The notes beneath the pieces are model-generated. The model was not told the DNA's origin. It saw only the letters and a program-made list of their open reading frames with translations, and searched no databases. From positions 1 through 64,000 of the forward strand of contig NZ_ATWI01000012.1 in assembly GCF_000421165.1 (NCBI RefSeq): DNA of 64,000 nucleotides, written 5' to 3'. The translations under genes were made by a program, and so were the position numbers. Origin of the DNA: Marinobacter daepoensis DSM 16072 (GTDB lineage Bacteria > Pseudomonadota > Gammaproteobacteria > Pseudomonadales > Oleiphilaceae). Each line of letters opens with the position of its first letter. Within the stretch, counting starts at the first letter, position 1. Below, piece after piece: positions 16,163 through 26,079 of the stretch.

Positions 16163-16880
16163 TGTCGGCTCCTGTCTTTCGTTGTTTTTTATAACTCGCC
16201 ACCAGAGTCAATATAGTCAGTACCAGCGCCAGCGCAAACCACTGGACCGCATATCCGTAATGGGTCTGGGGCCCCATCACATCCGGCGACCGGTCAGCCC
16301 GGTAGGCGCCGGGTTGTCGACTGTCGGCGAGATGCACAACCATGGGCGCCGGGTTGATCACCTGCTCACCCACCTGTTCCCCCGACAGCGCCTGCACCCG
16401 CCTTGGCCAGCCCTCGCGCCCCGGTTCCTGCCCCCCCAGCACCAGTGGTTGCGGATACCCGGCCAGCCAGCCGCTCAACGTGAGTATAGACTCAGGCGTC
16501 TGAACCTCCGGCAAACGATCCCGTGTGGCCGGCGCCGGAAGCCAACCCCGGTTAATCACGACCGGTGGGCCGGATACCGGCATAAACAACGTCAGCACTT
16601 CGTATCCCGCACGGCCATTCCGGGTCCGGTTATCGAGTAGCCAGGTCTGTTCGCCATACCAGCCGGTCAACGTCACTGGCTGCCCGGCCTGCCAAGGACC
16701 CTCGAACACTTCCTCCCAGTCGACGCTGGCAGTCTGGCCCTGCCAGGCAGCCAGCAACGCAGCTTTCTCCGCCGCCCGGTTCAGTTGCCAGATCCCCAGA
16801 CTGATCAGCACCGGCAGAAAAGCACCCGCAAACACCAGCAATCGCCAGTCAAACTGCCATCGACCCGGCCCGGACCCCAC
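16143..16880 (-). CDS. SURF1-family cytochrome oxidase assembly protein
   Basis: This 245-residue protein has the two-helix SURF1 layout. An N-terminal helix is followed by the family motif LGIWQLNRAAEK, there is a large periplasmic domain with the VVINRGWLPAP block, and the C-terminal helix begins after HYGYAVQWFALAL. SURF1 helps place heme A in subunit I. The start is a GTG at 16880 with no strong ribosome-binding site; no better start lies before the first helix. It overlaps the following thioredoxin-like gene. Confidence 0.93.
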   Translation of the reverse strand: MGSGPGRWQFDWRLLVFAGAFLPVLISLGIWQLNRAAEKAALLAAWQGQTASVDWEEVFEGPWQAGQPVTLTGWYGEQTWLLDNRTRNGRAGYEVLTLFMPVSGPPVVINRGWLPAPATRDRLPEVQTPESILTLSGWLAGYPQPLVLGGQEPGREGWPRRVQALSGEQVGEQVINPAPMVVHLADSRQPGAYRADRSPDVMGPQTHYGYAVQWFALALVLTILTLVASYKKQRKTGADNDNDNG

Positions 16881-16929
16881 TTACGGTCGCTCTGCTATAG
16901 TGAAAGAACATGCCTCAACCGGATACCTC

Positions 16930-17133
16930 ATGCTGAAACTAGCCATTGTCGTTCTTCTGTTTGCCGTGATCGTCAGCCTGTTCAGCGGATTGTTCTTCCT
17001 GATTCGGGATGGTGGAAAAACTAACCGCGTGATCAACTCCCTTGCGGTGCGCGTGACCCTCAGCGTCCTGCTGTTAGCGGTCGTACTGATCGCGCTCTGG
17101 ACCGGTGATCTCACCCTGAACCCAACTCCCTGA
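16930..17133 (+). CDS. small twin-transmembrane protein, DUF2909 family
   Basis: This 67-residue protein consists almost entirely of two hydrophobic helices (about 3-25 and 40-60) joined by a short charged loop, RDGGKTNRV. It matches the DUF2909 pattern. It is read in the opposite direction to the oxidase genes, in the gap between coxC and SURF1, and the same placement is common in Pseudomonas-type clusters. The function is unknown; membership of the oxidase complex is possible but unproven. The ATG at 16930 gives the compact form; longer upstream frames overlap SURF1 and are not credible. Confidence 0.8.
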   Translation: MLKLAIVVLLFAVIVSLFSGLFFLIRDGGKTNRVINSLAVRVTLSVLLLAVVLIALWTGDLTLNPTP

Positions 17134-17143
17134 TTTTCCAGCC

Positions 17144-18031
17144 TTACAGCACATACACGAAGATAAACAGCCCCAGCCAGACCACATCCACAAAGTGCCA
17201 GTACCAGGAGGCCGCTTCGAACCCGAAATGGTTGTCGGCGGTAAAGTGGCCTTTGGTAATCCGGACCAGCATGATCACCAGCATCAGAGTCCCAAGCATC
17301 ACGTGGGCACCGTGGAAACCGGTGAGCATGAAGAAGGTGCTGCCATAAATCCCGGACTGAAGCGTCAGGTCCAGATCCTGGTACGCATGCATGTATTCGT
17401 AACCCTGAACAAACATGAACACCACCGCCAGGGCGATGGTAGCCGCCAGCCAGAGTTTGACCTTCGCCCGGTTTCCCGCCTTCAGGGCATGATGGGCAAT
17501 GGTTACGGTGAAGGAGGAAGTCACCAGTAGCAGGGTATTGATCAGCGGGAGCCCCCAGGGGCCAATCACTTCCTTCGGCCCGGGATAGGCCTCCGGATTC
17601 GGGTTGCTGACCAGTGGCCAGCTTGCCTGGAAACCCTCCCACAACATGTTGGTGCTGCCTTTATCACCCTCGCCTCCCAGCCAGGGCACCACAAAGACCC
17701 GCACGTAGAACAGCGCGCCAAAGAACGCGGCAAAGAACATCACTTCCGAGAAAATGAACCAGCTCATCCCCCAGCGGAACGAACGGTCCATCTGGTCGCT
17801 GTAGAGACCGGCGCGACTCTCGCGAATCACACTGCCAAACCAGCCGAACAGCATATACGCCATGATCAGGGCGCCAACCCAGAACATAATCCAAGAGCCG
17901 GTGGTACTCTCGCCCTGATTGCCATTGACCATGATGGACGCCGCGCCATAAAGGGTCACCCCAAGGCCAACGGTCGCAACGATAGGCCACTTGCTCTGCT
18001 CGGGAACGTAATAGGTCTGATGCTCCGCCAT
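17144..18031 (-). CDS. coxC: cytochrome c oxidase subunit III
   Basis: This 295-residue integral membrane subunit has seven predicted helices. Typical blocks are MSWFIFSEVMFFAAFFGALF, LLVTSSFTVTIAHHAL and the C-terminal FHGAHVMLGT...SWYWHFVDVVW region. It stabilises the proton-pumping core of the aa3 oxidase. The ATG at 18031 is used because GGAG lies about 6 bases upstream; a TTG 51 bases earlier would overlap ctaG. It follows ctaG by 16 bases in the same transcript. Confidence 0.96.
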   Translation of the reverse strand: MAEHQTYYVPEQSKWPIVATVGLGVTLYGAASIMVNGNQGESTTGSWIMFWVGALIMAYMLFGWFGSVIRESRAGLYSDQMDRSFRWGMSWFIFSEVMFFAAFFGALFYVRVFVVPWLGGEGDKGSTNMLWEGFQASWPLVSNPNPEAYPGPKEVIGPWGLPLINTLLLVTSSFTVTIAHHALKAGNRAKVKLWLAATIALAVVFMFVQGYEYMHAYQDLDLTLQSGIYGSTFFMLTGFHGAHVMLGTLMLVIMLVRITKGHFTADNHFGFEAASWYWHFVDVVWLGLFIFVYVL

Positions 18032-18047
18032 AGCTGTCTCCGACGGC

Positions 18048-18644
18048 TTAGCCGTTATTGTTGGTTGTTTTACCTGCCCCAACCGCTCCCGATACCTCAG
18101 CCTTCTGGCTCTGATCGTAGAGCGTGTAGGACAGTGTCAGCTTGGTGATGTGCTCAGGCAGCTCCGGATCGACAATGAACACCAGAGGCATCTCCGTGCT
18201 CTCCCCGGCCTCCAGGGGCTGCTGGTTGAAGCAGAAACATTCGGTCTTGTGAAAATACAAAGTCCCTTCAGACGGTGACAGGCTGGGAACGGCCTGGCCG
18301 ACCATGGCCTCATCCGTACCATTCTCCGCATAGAAGTTGACCGTCACTGGCTCACCAGGGTGCACCCGGATGCTTCGGGTGACCGGCCGGAATTCCCACG
18401 ACATGCCCGGGCCATTGCTGGCAAGAAACTGCACGGTCACCGTGCGGTTGGCGTCCACCGCATTCGACACCCCGGTCTCGTAACGCCCTCCGGTTTTGCC
18501 GTTGATGCCCGTGATTTCACAGAACACGTCATACAGGGGAACCAGGGCAAACCCAAAGGCAAACATGCCCACCACCCCCGCCATGCACCAGGCAATAACC
18601 CGGCTGTTACTGCGCTTACCCTGCTGTGGTTGTACCTCTGCCAT
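18048..18644 (-). CDS. ctaG: cytochrome c oxidase assembly protein CtaG/Cox11
   Basis: This 198-residue protein delivers copper to the CuB site of subunit I. It has one N-terminal transmembrane helix ending in ALVPLYDVFCEITG, a beta-rich periplasmic domain, and the copper-binding motif CFCFNQQ followed by PLEAGE. It is placed directly between coxA and coxC, 13 bases after coxA, as in related bacteria. Confidence 0.95.
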   Translation of the reverse strand: MAEVQPQQGKRSNSRVIAWCMAGVVGMFAFGFALVPLYDVFCEITGINGKTGGRYETGVSNAVDANRTVTVQFLASNGPGMSWEFRPVTRSIRVHPGEPVTVNFYAENGTDEAMVGQAVPSLSPSEGTLYFHKTECFCFNQQPLEAGESTEMPLVFIVDPELPEHITKLTLSYTLYDQSQKAEVSGAVGAGKTTNNNG

Positions 18645-18657
18645 GGCGACCTCCCGG

Positions 18658-20241
18658 TTATTTCACGTCCGGCGGCGTTGAGAAGGTGTGATAAGGCGCA
18701 GGTGAGGGCACCGTCCACTCCAGCCCTTCCGCCCCATCCCAGGGTTTGGCCGGGGCCTTTTCACCACCCCGGACACACTTGACCACAATGAACAGGAACA
18801 ACAACTGGGTGGCCCCGAACATGAACGCACCAATACTGGAAATCATATTGAAATCAGTAAACTGCAAGGCATAGTCCGGAATCCTGCGGGGCATGCCGGC
18901 CAATCCCAGAAAATGCATCGGGAAGAACGCCAGGTTCATGCCAATGAAGGACAGCCAGAAATGGGTCTTGGCCAGGGTTTCGTCGTACATGTGGCCAGTC
19001 CACTTCGGCAGCCAGAAATAGGCGGAGGCAAAAATGCCGAAGATAGCGCCCGGAACCAGCACATAATGGAAATGCGCCACCACAAAGTAGGTGTCGTGGT
19101 ACTGGAAGTCTGCAGGTGCGATGGCCAGCATCAGCCCGGAGAACCCCCCAATGGTGAACAGAATGATGAAGGCTACGGCAAACAGCATGGGCGCCTCAAA
19201 GCTCAGAGAGCCCCGGAACATGGTGGTCACCCAGTTAAACACCTTCACCCCGGTGGGCACCGCGATTAACATGGTCGCGTACATAAAAAACAGCTGACCG
19301 GCCAACGGTATGCCGACGGTAAACATATGGTGCGCCCACACAATGAACGAGAGCAGGGCGATCGCACCCACGGCGTAGACCATGGAGGCATACCCGAACA
19401 GGGGCTTGCGGGAGAACGCCGACACAATATGGGAGATCGCACCGAACGCCGGCAGAATCATGATGTAGACCTCAGGGTGGCCGAAAAACCAGAACACATG
19501 CTGGAACAGCACCGGATCACCGCCGCCGGAGGCGTCAAAGAAACTTGTCCCGAAATTGATGTCCATCAGCATCATGGTCACCACACCGGCCAGCACCGGC
19601 ATCACGGCAATCAGCAGGAACGCGGTGATCAGCCAGGTCCAGACAAACAACGGCATTTTCATCAGGGTCATGCCCGGCGCCCGCATGTTGAGGATGGTGG
19701 CAATGACGTTGATGGCCCCCATGATCGACGAGACCCCCATGATGTGCACCGCAAAGATAAAGAACGTGGTGCTGGGCGGCCCGTACGTGGTAGACAGCGG
19801 CGCATAGAAGGTCCAGCCAAAGTTCGGTGCGCCCCCCTGCATGAACAGGGTCGACACCAGGATCAGGAACGCGCAGGGCAACAGCCAGAAACTCCAGTTA
19901 TTCATGCGCGGCAGCGCCATGTCCGGCGCCCCGACCATCAACGGCAGCATCCAGTTAGCCAGCCCCACAAAAGCAGGCATCACTGCTCCGAACACCATGA
20001 TCAATCCGTGCATGGTGGTCATCTGGTTAAAGAACTCCGGCTGCACAATCTGCAGTCCCGGCTGGAACAGCTCGGCCCGGATAACCATCGCCATGCTGCC
20101 CCCGAGCAGGAACATGGCAAAACTGAAGATCAGGTACATCGACCCGATGTCTTTGTGGTTGGTGGTCAGCAGCCAGCGACTGATGCCTTTGGCCGGGCCG
20201 TGGTGATGTTCCTGGCTGTGGGTATCTGCAACCGCACTCAT
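18658..20241 (-). CDS. coxA: cytochrome c oxidase subunit I (aa3 type)
   Basis: This catalytic subunit of 527 residues has twelve transmembrane helices. It binds heme a and the heme a3-CuB centre and pumps protons. Visible signatures are MTMHGLIMVFGAVMP for the first heme a ligand, the HPEVYIMILPAFG segment with the Cu-ligand histidine and cross-linked tyrosine, WAHHMFTVG, and VAHFHYVLV for the final heme ligands. The C terminus is a short charged tail. It follows coxB by 57 bases. Confidence 0.97.
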   Translation of the reverse strand: MSAVADTHSQEHHHGPAKGISRWLLTTNHKDIGSMYLIFSFAMFLLGGSMAMVIRAELFQPGLQIVQPEFFNQMTTMHGLIMVFGAVMPAFVGLANWMLPLMVGAPDMALPRMNNWSFWLLPCAFLILVSTLFMQGGAPNFGWTFYAPLSTTYGPPSTTFFIFAVHIMGVSSIMGAINVIATILNMRAPGMTLMKMPLFVWTWLITAFLLIAVMPVLAGVVTMMLMDINFGTSFFDASGGGDPVLFQHVFWFFGHPEVYIMILPAFGAISHIVSAFSRKPLFGYASMVYAVGAIALLSFIVWAHHMFTVGIPLAGQLFFMYATMLIAVPTGVKVFNWVTTMFRGSLSFEAPMLFAVAFIILFTIGGFSGLMLAIAPADFQYHDTYFVVAHFHYVLVPGAIFGIFASAYFWLPKWTGHMYDETLAKTHFWLSFIGMNLAFFPMHFLGLAGMPRRIPDYALQFTDFNMISSIGAFMFGATQLLFLFIVVKCVRGGEKAPAKPWDGAEGLEWTVPSPAPYHTFSTPPDVK

Positions 20242-20298
20242 GAAAACCCCCGTTACCGCCTTCTGATGTGGCTGGTGATTGTTGTTATCTGGCGTTGA

Positions 20299-21423
20299 TC
20301 ACTCTTGGTTCTTGTAATCAAAGATTTCCTTGGGTGTGACCATGTCACCGGTGTTGTTGCCCCAGGCATTGCGCTCATAGGTGATCACCGCCGCCAGATC
20401 CACCTCACTCAACTGGTTGCCGAACGCCTGCATGGCGGTGCCCGACTTGCCGTTCACCACGATATCGATGTGAGCGTCCATTTCACCGGTCGCAATCGGG
20501 CTGCCCTTCAACGCCGGGAATGCCGGTGGCATCCCGCTGCCGTCCGCCTGGTGACAGGCCGCACATGCAGTCTGGTAGGCTTTCTCGCCGCGGGCCATCA
20601 GCTCATCCATGGTCCAGTCTTTCTCCGTCAGCTGGCGCTCTTTCTCGGCCGCTTCACGCTGCCCGGCCACCCAGGCGTTGTACTCCTCTTCCGGCACCGC
20701 CTCCACCACCACAGGCATAAAGCCATGGTCCTTGCCGCAGAGTTCCGTGCACTGGCCCCGGTAAATGCCCGGCTCATCAACGCGGGTCCAGGTTTCATTG
20801 ATAAAACCGGGGATGGCATCTTTCTTTACACCAAACTCCGGTACCCACCAGGAATGGATAACATCGTTGGCGGTCAACAGGAAACGCACCTTTTTACCCA
20901 CCGGAATCACCAGCGGGTTGTCTACCTCCAGAAGATAGTTCTCGCCTTTGGCCTGGCGGTTTTCAATCTGGTCTCGTGGCGTGGAGAGGCTGGAGAAATA
21001 ACCAAAATCCTCGTTGATGTACTCGTACTGCCAGCGCCACTGATACCCGGTAATCTTGATGTCGACGTCAGATTCCGTGGTGTCGTACATCTCCACCAGC
21101 GTTGCCGTGGCCGGAATCGCCATCGCCACCAGAATTGCAAAGGGAATAATGGTCCATAAAATCTCAACCACGGTGTTTTCATGAAAATTGGCGGGCTTGG
21201 CACCCTGAGACTTGCGATGAGCGAAGATGGACCAGAACATGACCCCGAACACCACTACACCGATGGCGACGCAGATCCAGAGAATGGTCATATGAAGGCT
21301 GAAAATCTGATTGCTGGTGCCGGTTACACCGGGCGACATGTTCATGGTCCAGTCAGCCATGACAACAGCCGGTGACGACAAACCAGCGGCTAGGGCTACT
21401 GCCCGCTTGGCATGCACGCTCAT
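20299..21423 (-). CDS. coxB: cytochrome c oxidase subunit II with fused cytochrome c domain
   Basis: This 374-residue protein starts with a signal-like segment (1-24), then two transmembrane helices, then the periplasmic CuA domain with the ligand block CTELCGKDHGFM. Beyond about residue 270 a class I cytochrome c domain is fused, with the heme site CAACH and a later methionine in a GTAMQAFG context. Such a fusion (caa3-like) lets the oxidase receive electrons internally. It is the first gene of the cluster, so the operon promoter must lie in 21424-21611. A TATACT -10-like hexamer is visible there on the minus strand without a clear -35. Confidence 0.96.
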   Translation of the reverse strand: MSVHAKRAVALAAGLSSPAVVMADWTMNMSPGVTGTSNQIFSLHMTILWICVAIGVVVFGVMFWSIFAHRKSQGAKPANFHENTVVEILWTIIPFAILVAMAIPATATLVEMYDTTESDVDIKITGYQWRWQYEYINEDFGYFSSLSTPRDQIENRQAKGENYLLEVDNPLVIPVGKKVRFLLTANDVIHSWWVPEFGVKKDAIPGFINETWTRVDEPGIYRGQCTELCGKDHGFMPVVVEAVPEEEYNAWVAGQREAAEKERQLTEKDWTMDELMARGEKAYQTACAACHQADGSGMPPAFPALKGSPIATGEMDAHIDIVVNGKSGTAMQAFGNQLSEVDLAAVITYERNAWGNNTGDMVTPKEIFDYKNQE

Positions 21424-21647
21424 ACTGTGTCTCCACAGAGTGTTATTCTTGTCGGATTTTGCGTTATCCCCCTGTGATCACCGAAGGCACTCGCAACCGC
21501 CGGATAACCCCAGAGTGAAAGCCTGCTTATGGATACATCAAATTTGAGTATAGACACAGATCAAAAAAAGACTAAAAAACCCTTAAATCCAAATAAGATA
21601 AGTGCAGAGTTTTGAGAAACATAAAGAATAAGCGGCGCCCAGTCGGC

Positions 21648-22958
21648 ATGATTGACCGACGCCTCTGGGCACTGGCGTGGCCTCTGATGCTGACCAACCT
21701 CACCGTCCCATTGCTGGGCCTGGTGGATACGGCTGTGCTGGGCCACCTGGACAGCCCGGAGTATCTGGGGGCCGTCGCCGTCGGCGCTAACCTCTTCAGT
21801 ATCCTGTACTGGACCTTCGGCTTCATGAGAATGGGCACCACCGGCCTGTCTGCCCAGGCCTGGGGAAAGCGGGACCACTTTGCCCAGGTCGCACTACTGC
21901 TGCGCTCCCTCTTGTTGGCGACAGGGATCGGTTTGCTGCTGATTCTGTTCCATCAGCCCCTGATCCGTCTGGGTCTGCAGTTGATGAACCCCAGTCCTGA
22001 CGTGGCCGCACTGGCGGCAGAATACGCCTCTATCCGGATCTGGAGCGCCCCTGCCGTGCTGTGCCAATACACCCTGGTGGGCTGGCTGATAGGCACCCAG
22101 TTCCCCCGTGGGCCTATGGTGATGCTGATCATTGCCAACGGCATCAACATCGTGCTGGACGTGTTTTTCGTCACCGTGCTTGGGTGGAACAGCCGGGGCG
22201 TAGCTCTGGCCACCGTCATGGCCGAGTATGGCGCCGCCCTGATCGGTTTTGTCATCGTGCTCCGGCGGATGCCCGAAGGCCAGGCTCTGAGCCGGGCCCT
22301 GTTCGGCCACCTCGCCGACTATCTGACCATTCTTCGGGTGAATCGCTATATTATGGTTCGCACCGTCGCCCTGTTGCTGGTGCTGGCATTCTTCACCGCT
22401 CAGGGGGCACGCCAGGGTGATATCATCCTGGCGGCCAATGCCGTTCTGATTACCTTCCTGCTGGTCATATCCAACGCCCTGGATGGTTTTGCCAACGCCG
22501 CTGAAGCCCTGATCGGGGAGGCCGTCGGCCAGAACAGTCAACGCCGTTTCCGGCTGGTCTTCGTCAGCGCCCTGCGCTGGTCGGTCTGGGGTGCCCTGAT
22601 CCTGACCCTTGCCTTTGTGCTCGGGGGGCGCTGGCTGATCAGCCTGCTGACCGGTATCGAAGAGGTTCGCACGACGGCGTGGCAATACCTGCCCTGGCTC
22701 TGGTTACTGCCGTTTGCCTCAGTCTGGGGGTTCCTGTTCGATGGAGTGTTCATTGGCGCCACCCGCACCCGGGAAATGCAGAACACCATGCTGTTCTCGG
22801 CCCTTGCTGTCTTCCTGCCTGCCTGGTGGTTCACCACCGGCTGGGGGAACCACGGGCTCTGGTTTGCGCTGATAGCCCTGATGCTGGCACGGGCCGCCAG
22901 TATGGGCTGGCTGTGCTGGCGATACACCCGGATGGGCCGCTGGTTTGAGCCACACTGA
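21648..22958 (+). CDS. MATE-family efflux transporter, DinF-like
   Basis: This integral membrane exporter of 436 residues from the chosen ATG has about twelve helices. The N terminus ALAWPLMLTNLTVPLLGLVDTAVLGHL is characteristic of the DinF/NorM MATE family, which uses ion gradients to export cationic compounds. A TTG 36 bases upstream is an alternative start; neither has a strong ribosome-binding site. It is divergent from the oxidase cluster. The substrate cannot be told from sequence. Confidence 0.9.
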   Translation: MIDRRLWALAWPLMLTNLTVPLLGLVDTAVLGHLDSPEYLGAVAVGANLFSILYWTFGFMRMGTTGLSAQAWGKRDHFAQVALLLRSLLLATGIGLLLILFHQPLIRLGLQLMNPSPDVAALAAEYASIRIWSAPAVLCQYTLVGWLIGTQFPRGPMVMLIIANGINIVLDVFFVTVLGWNSRGVALATVMAEYGAALIGFVIVLRRMPEGQALSRALFGHLADYLTILRVNRYIMVRTVALLLVLAFFTAQGARQGDIILAANAVLITFLLVISNALDGFANAAEALIGEAVGQNSQRRFRLVFVSALRWSVWGALILTLAFVLGGRWLISLLTGIEEVRTTAWQYLPWLWLLPFASVWGFLFDGVFIGATRTREMQNTMLFSALAVFLPAWWFTTGWGNHGLWFALIALMLARAASMGWLCWRYTRMGRWFEPH

Positions 22959-23109
22959 ATCTTGTCAGCCAGTACCAAGGGTTAAATTTTACGTCTCGTG
23001 AAGCAAGGCGGAAAATCTTGGCTACACTAATCAGAAACGGCAGGCATGTTGCGGTAGCCAGCCCCTGCTATCCTGCCTCCGGTTATTCCTTATTAGAACA
23101 GGAGGCGCC

Positions 23110-23796
23110 TTGCGACCTCACATTATTCAGACCTCGGCATCCCCAGAAATGACACCAAAGGCTGTCCTTGACATCATCGATCAGGCCAGGCGTCAGGAAG
23201 CACGATCCGGCGCCTTTTTACGCCAGATGAAAGAAAAAGCCGCCCGACTACCGGGCTCGGTCGTCGTGGACGGCTATCAGCCAGCGACGTCGCTGTTCCA
23301 GTTTGCCGTGGAATACATCGAGATGGCCCCCCGGCTGATAGAATGTGTCGACGCCTGCGCCCGTGAAGCCGGCATCACAGAATTGTTCCAGCCGTTCATT
23401 GACGCCGCTATCCGATTCTTTACCCAACCCTCCGTATTACTGGTGCGCTACGACGGCCTGGACGGTCTGCTCATCCGCGCCTATCTGTGTCACCGTCTGA
23501 TGGAGGAGATGCAAGACAACAACCGGTCCATCCGCGCCAGTGAGTTGATTGACCTGGAAGCCACCCGGGCCAACCTGCTGGTGCACGAGCTGATCGGTGA
23601 GCCGTTTGCCAACGAGCTGGACGACGCCATCACCGTTACCGTCCTGCAGACAGCGGGAACCCCGGACTACTACGACCTCGACCTGGACCCGTTTGTAAAC
23701 CAGGTCAATCACCAGGCCTGGGACTGGATGCGCCACTACTGGGAAAACCTGCTGGACCGCAACCACATCCGCTTTTCTCTGGGGTCTGGCGGCTGA
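23110..23796 (+). CDS. conserved protein of unknown function
   Basis: This 228-residue soluble, mostly helical acidic protein belongs to no family I can name. It has no signal peptide or membrane helix. The TTG at 23110 is chosen because GGAGG lies 4 bases before it; an ATG 13 codons later is the alternative. The region from residue 45 (GSVVVDGYQPATSLFQFAVEYIEM) to the end looks well folded. The gene stands alone between a MATE exporter and DoxX. Confidence 0.7.
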   Translation: MRPHIIQTSASPEMTPKAVLDIIDQARRQEARSGAFLRQMKEKAARLPGSVVVDGYQPATSLFQFAVEYIEMAPRLIECVDACAREAGITELFQPFIDAAIRFFTQPSVLLVRYDGLDGLLIRAYLCHRLMEEMQDNNRSIRASELIDLEATRANLLVHELIGEPFANELDDAITVTVLQTAGTPDYYDLDLDPFVNQVNHQAWDWMRHYWENLLDRNHIRFSLGSGG

Positions 23797-23883
23797 CTCG
23801 GCAATTGCTAACAACACGTCACTGAATTGCCTCACAAAAAGCCGTATCCTGCTCTCTTTTGAACCCAACTCTGGAGACCAAGC

Positions 23884-24270
23884 GTGCTGGACAATGCCGA
23901 TCTGGGAAAACTGATTGTAAGGCTCACACTGGGTGGTTTGCTGCTGTTCCACGGCATCGCCAAACTGCTCAACGGTATTGGCTTTATCGAAGGGCAACTG
24001 GCCAGCCATGGCCTTCCGACCATACTGGCTTACGGTGTCTATATCGGCGAAATCATTGCGCCGCTGATGGTCATCCTGGGCTACCAGACCCGCATTGGCG
24101 CCCTGATCATCATTTTTAACATGATCGTAGCCATCGCCCTGGTTCACGGGCACCAGCTGCTGACCCTGAGCAGCAATGGCGGATGGGCCCTCGAACTCCA
24201 GGGGTTCTTCCTGTTTACCGCGCTGGCCGTGATGTTTCTGGGGCCGGGCCGGTACAAACTGAAAAACTGA
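23884..24270 (+). CDS. DoxX-family membrane protein
   Basis: This 128-residue protein has four hydrophobic helices and the DoxX pattern: GGLLLFHGIAKLLNG near the N terminus, then a GEIIAPLMVILG helix and a final FFLFTALAVMFLGPGRY segment. The family is linked to quinone- or thiol-dependent redox and detoxification in the membrane, but the exact role is unclear. The start is GTG with GGAG about 10 bases upstream. Confidence 0.88.
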   Translation: MLDNADLGKLIVRLTLGGLLLFHGIAKLLNGIGFIEGQLASHGLPTILAYGVYIGEIIAPLMVILGYQTRIGALIIIFNMIVAIALVHGHQLLTLSSNGGWALELQGFFLFTALAVMFLGPGRYKLKN

Positions 24271-24275
24271 AGCTA

Positions 24276-24311
24276 ACCGGCCCTGGCCACAGACTCCGAC
24301 CCAGGGCCGGT
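24276..24311 (+). terminator. 11-bp perfect hairpin after doxX
   Basis: ACCGGCCCTGG (24276-24286) pairs perfectly with CCAGGGCCGGT (24301-24311) over a 14-base loop, starting 5 bases after the doxX stop. No U-run follows, so it may be a weak terminator or an mRNA-protecting structure. Confidence 0.5.
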
Positions 24312-24353
24312 GACATTATGGAGTAACGTCCTGGTACCACCAGAGAGGAAGCC

Positions 24354-24584
24354 ATGCACGAACGCAAACATCCTGTTCAACCCGGTCGCTATCGCCACTA
24401 CAAAGGCCAGACCTACGATGTCATCGGCGTCGCCCGGCACAGCGAAACCGAAGAGTCCATGGTGGTCTATCGTTGCCTGTATGGCGACTACAGCCTGTGG
24501 GTCCGGCCTCTGGCCATGTTTCAGGAAACCGTGGAGGTTGCCGGGGAGCTGGTCCCCCGTTTTATGCGCATCGAAAATGAGTAA
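24354..24584 (+). CDS. DUF1653 family protein
   Basis: This 76-residue protein is a single DUF1653 domain: PGRYRHYKGQTYDVIGVARHSE, the VYRCLYGD strand and WVRPLAMFQETVEV. The fold is small and beta-rich, and its function is unknown. The start ATG is preceded by a purine-rich AGAGAGGAAG ribosome-binding site. Confidence 0.9.
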   Translation: MHERKHPVQPGRYRHYKGQTYDVIGVARHSETEESMVVYRCLYGDYSLWVRPLAMFQETVEVAGELVPRFMRIENE

Positions 24585-24698
24585 CCCGCGCACAACCGCT
24601 TTGACTGTCGCCGCCATTTCCTGCACATTAGCGCACTTTTCGTACTGCCGGCGGTCGGAAGGCGCCGGTTGATCCCCGATGTCTGCCCGGAGTTTGCC

Positions 24699-26021
24699 AT
24701 GAATGCCGTCGTTGCCGCGGTGCTGATCATGCTCGTACTGAGCCTGTGCCGCATCCACGTTGTCGTTGCCCTGATCATTGGAGCCATTTCCGGTGGCCTG
24801 GTGGCGGGTATGTCCCTTGAAGATACCATCAATGCCTTCAACTCAGGCCTGGGGGGAGGCGCGACCGTTGCACTCTCCTACGCGACGCTTGGTGCCTTTG
24901 CCGTTGCCATCGGCAAGTCCGGTCTTGCCCACGCTTTGGCCGACAAGGCGCTGACGCTGGTGGGCCGCCAGGATGAAGGCGGCGCCGCAAACGGCATCCG
25001 GTTTATGATCATCGGGCTGCTGCTGGCGATCGCTATCTCCTCCCAGAACATTCTGCCGATTCATATCGCCTTTATCCCGCTGGTGGTGCCCCCCTTACTG
25101 TACGTCATGGCGAAACTGCACATGGACCGTCGACTGGTGGCCTGTGTCCTGACCTTCGGCCTGATCACCCCCTACATGTTCCTGCCGGTCGGCTTCGGCG
25201 GCATCTACCTGAATGAAATCCTGCTGGCCAATGTGGCCGACAACGGTGTGGATGCCAGCGAGCTGAACGTCATGTCAGCCATGGCCCTGCCAGCTCTGGG
25301 CATGCTGACCGGGCTGCTGATTGCCGTCTTTTTCAGCTACCGGGGCGGTCGCGGTTACGACCTCAAACGCATCGAACAGACCGAGCGCGTCGAGGTGAAA
25401 TACAGCCCGCGAACCCTGGTCATGGCTCTGGTCGCCATCGCTGTGGCCTTCGTTGTCCAGCTCTGGCTGGGCTCCATGATCCTTGGCGCGCTGGCCGGGT
25501 TCGTACTGTTCAACGTTTCTGGTGTGGTGAAATGGAAGGAAGCCGATGACCTGTTCACCGAAGGCATGAAAATGCTGGCCATGATCGGATTCATCATGAT
25601 CGCTGCCAATGGCTTCGCAGAGGTCATGCGACAAACCGGCGAAATCGCCAGTCTGGTGGAGGGTTCCGTTGCGGCCATTGGTGACAACAAGGCACTGGCC
25701 GCCCTGTTGATGCTGGCCGTCGGCCTGCTGATTACCATCGGCATCGGGTCGTCATTCTCGACCATTCCCATTATTGCCGCGCTGTACGTACCGCTGGCGC
25801 TGCAACTGGGTTTCAGCCCACTGGCCATCGTTGCTCTGGTGGGCACCGCCGGCGCCCTGGGCGACGCGGGTTCCCCTGCGTCTGACTCCACCCTCGGGCC
25901 CACCGCGGGGCTCAACGTGGATGGCCAGCACAACCACATCTGGGACACCGTGGTGCCCACGTTCCTGCACTACAATCTGCCATTGCTGGCCTTTGGCTGG
26001 CTGGCCGCGATGGTGCTCTGA
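24699..26021 (+). CDS. Na+/H+ antiporter family protein (NhaC-like)
   Basis: This polytopic membrane protein of 440 residues has eleven or twelve helices. It belongs to the Na+/H+ antiporter family with an N-terminal antiporter-associated domain, shown by [22 protein letters not shown] and the central [20 protein letters not shown] motif. Such proteins exchange sodium or organic ions for protons. The ATG at 24699 fits GGAG 6 bases upstream and begins directly with the first helix. A role in sodium homeostasis would suit a marine host. Confidence 0.88.
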   Translation: MNAVVAAVLIMLVLSLCRIHVVVALIIGAISGGLVAGMSLEDTINAFNSGLGGGATVALSYATLGAFAVAIGKSGLAHALADKALTLVGRQDEGGAANGIRFMIIGLLLAIAISSQNILPIHIAFIPLVVPPLLYVMAKLHMDRRLVACVLTFGLITPYMFLPVGFGGIYLNEILLANVADNGVDASELNVMSAMALPALGMLTGLLIAVFFSYRGGRGYDLKRIEQTERVEVKYSPRTLVMALVAIAVAFVVQLWLGSMILGALAGFVLFNVSGVVKWKEADDLFTEGMKMLAMIGFIMIAANGFAEVMRQTGEIASLVEGSVAAIGDNKALAALLMLAVGLLITIGIGSSFSTIPIIAALYVPLALQLGFSPLAIVALVGTAGALGDAGSPASDSTLGPTAGLNVDGQHNHIWDTVVPTFLHYNLPLLAFGWLAAMVL

Positions 26022-26079
26022 CGCACTCGCTCAACCTCTGCCTGTCGACGACCGGAAACCGTCACCGGCAGGCAGGGGG

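Noticed and set aside
19327..20298. Long open frame of 323 codons on the plus strand opposite coxA
   Set aside because: It lies wholly antisense to coxA, is histidine- and glutamine-rich as expected from high-GC shadow frames, and matches no family.
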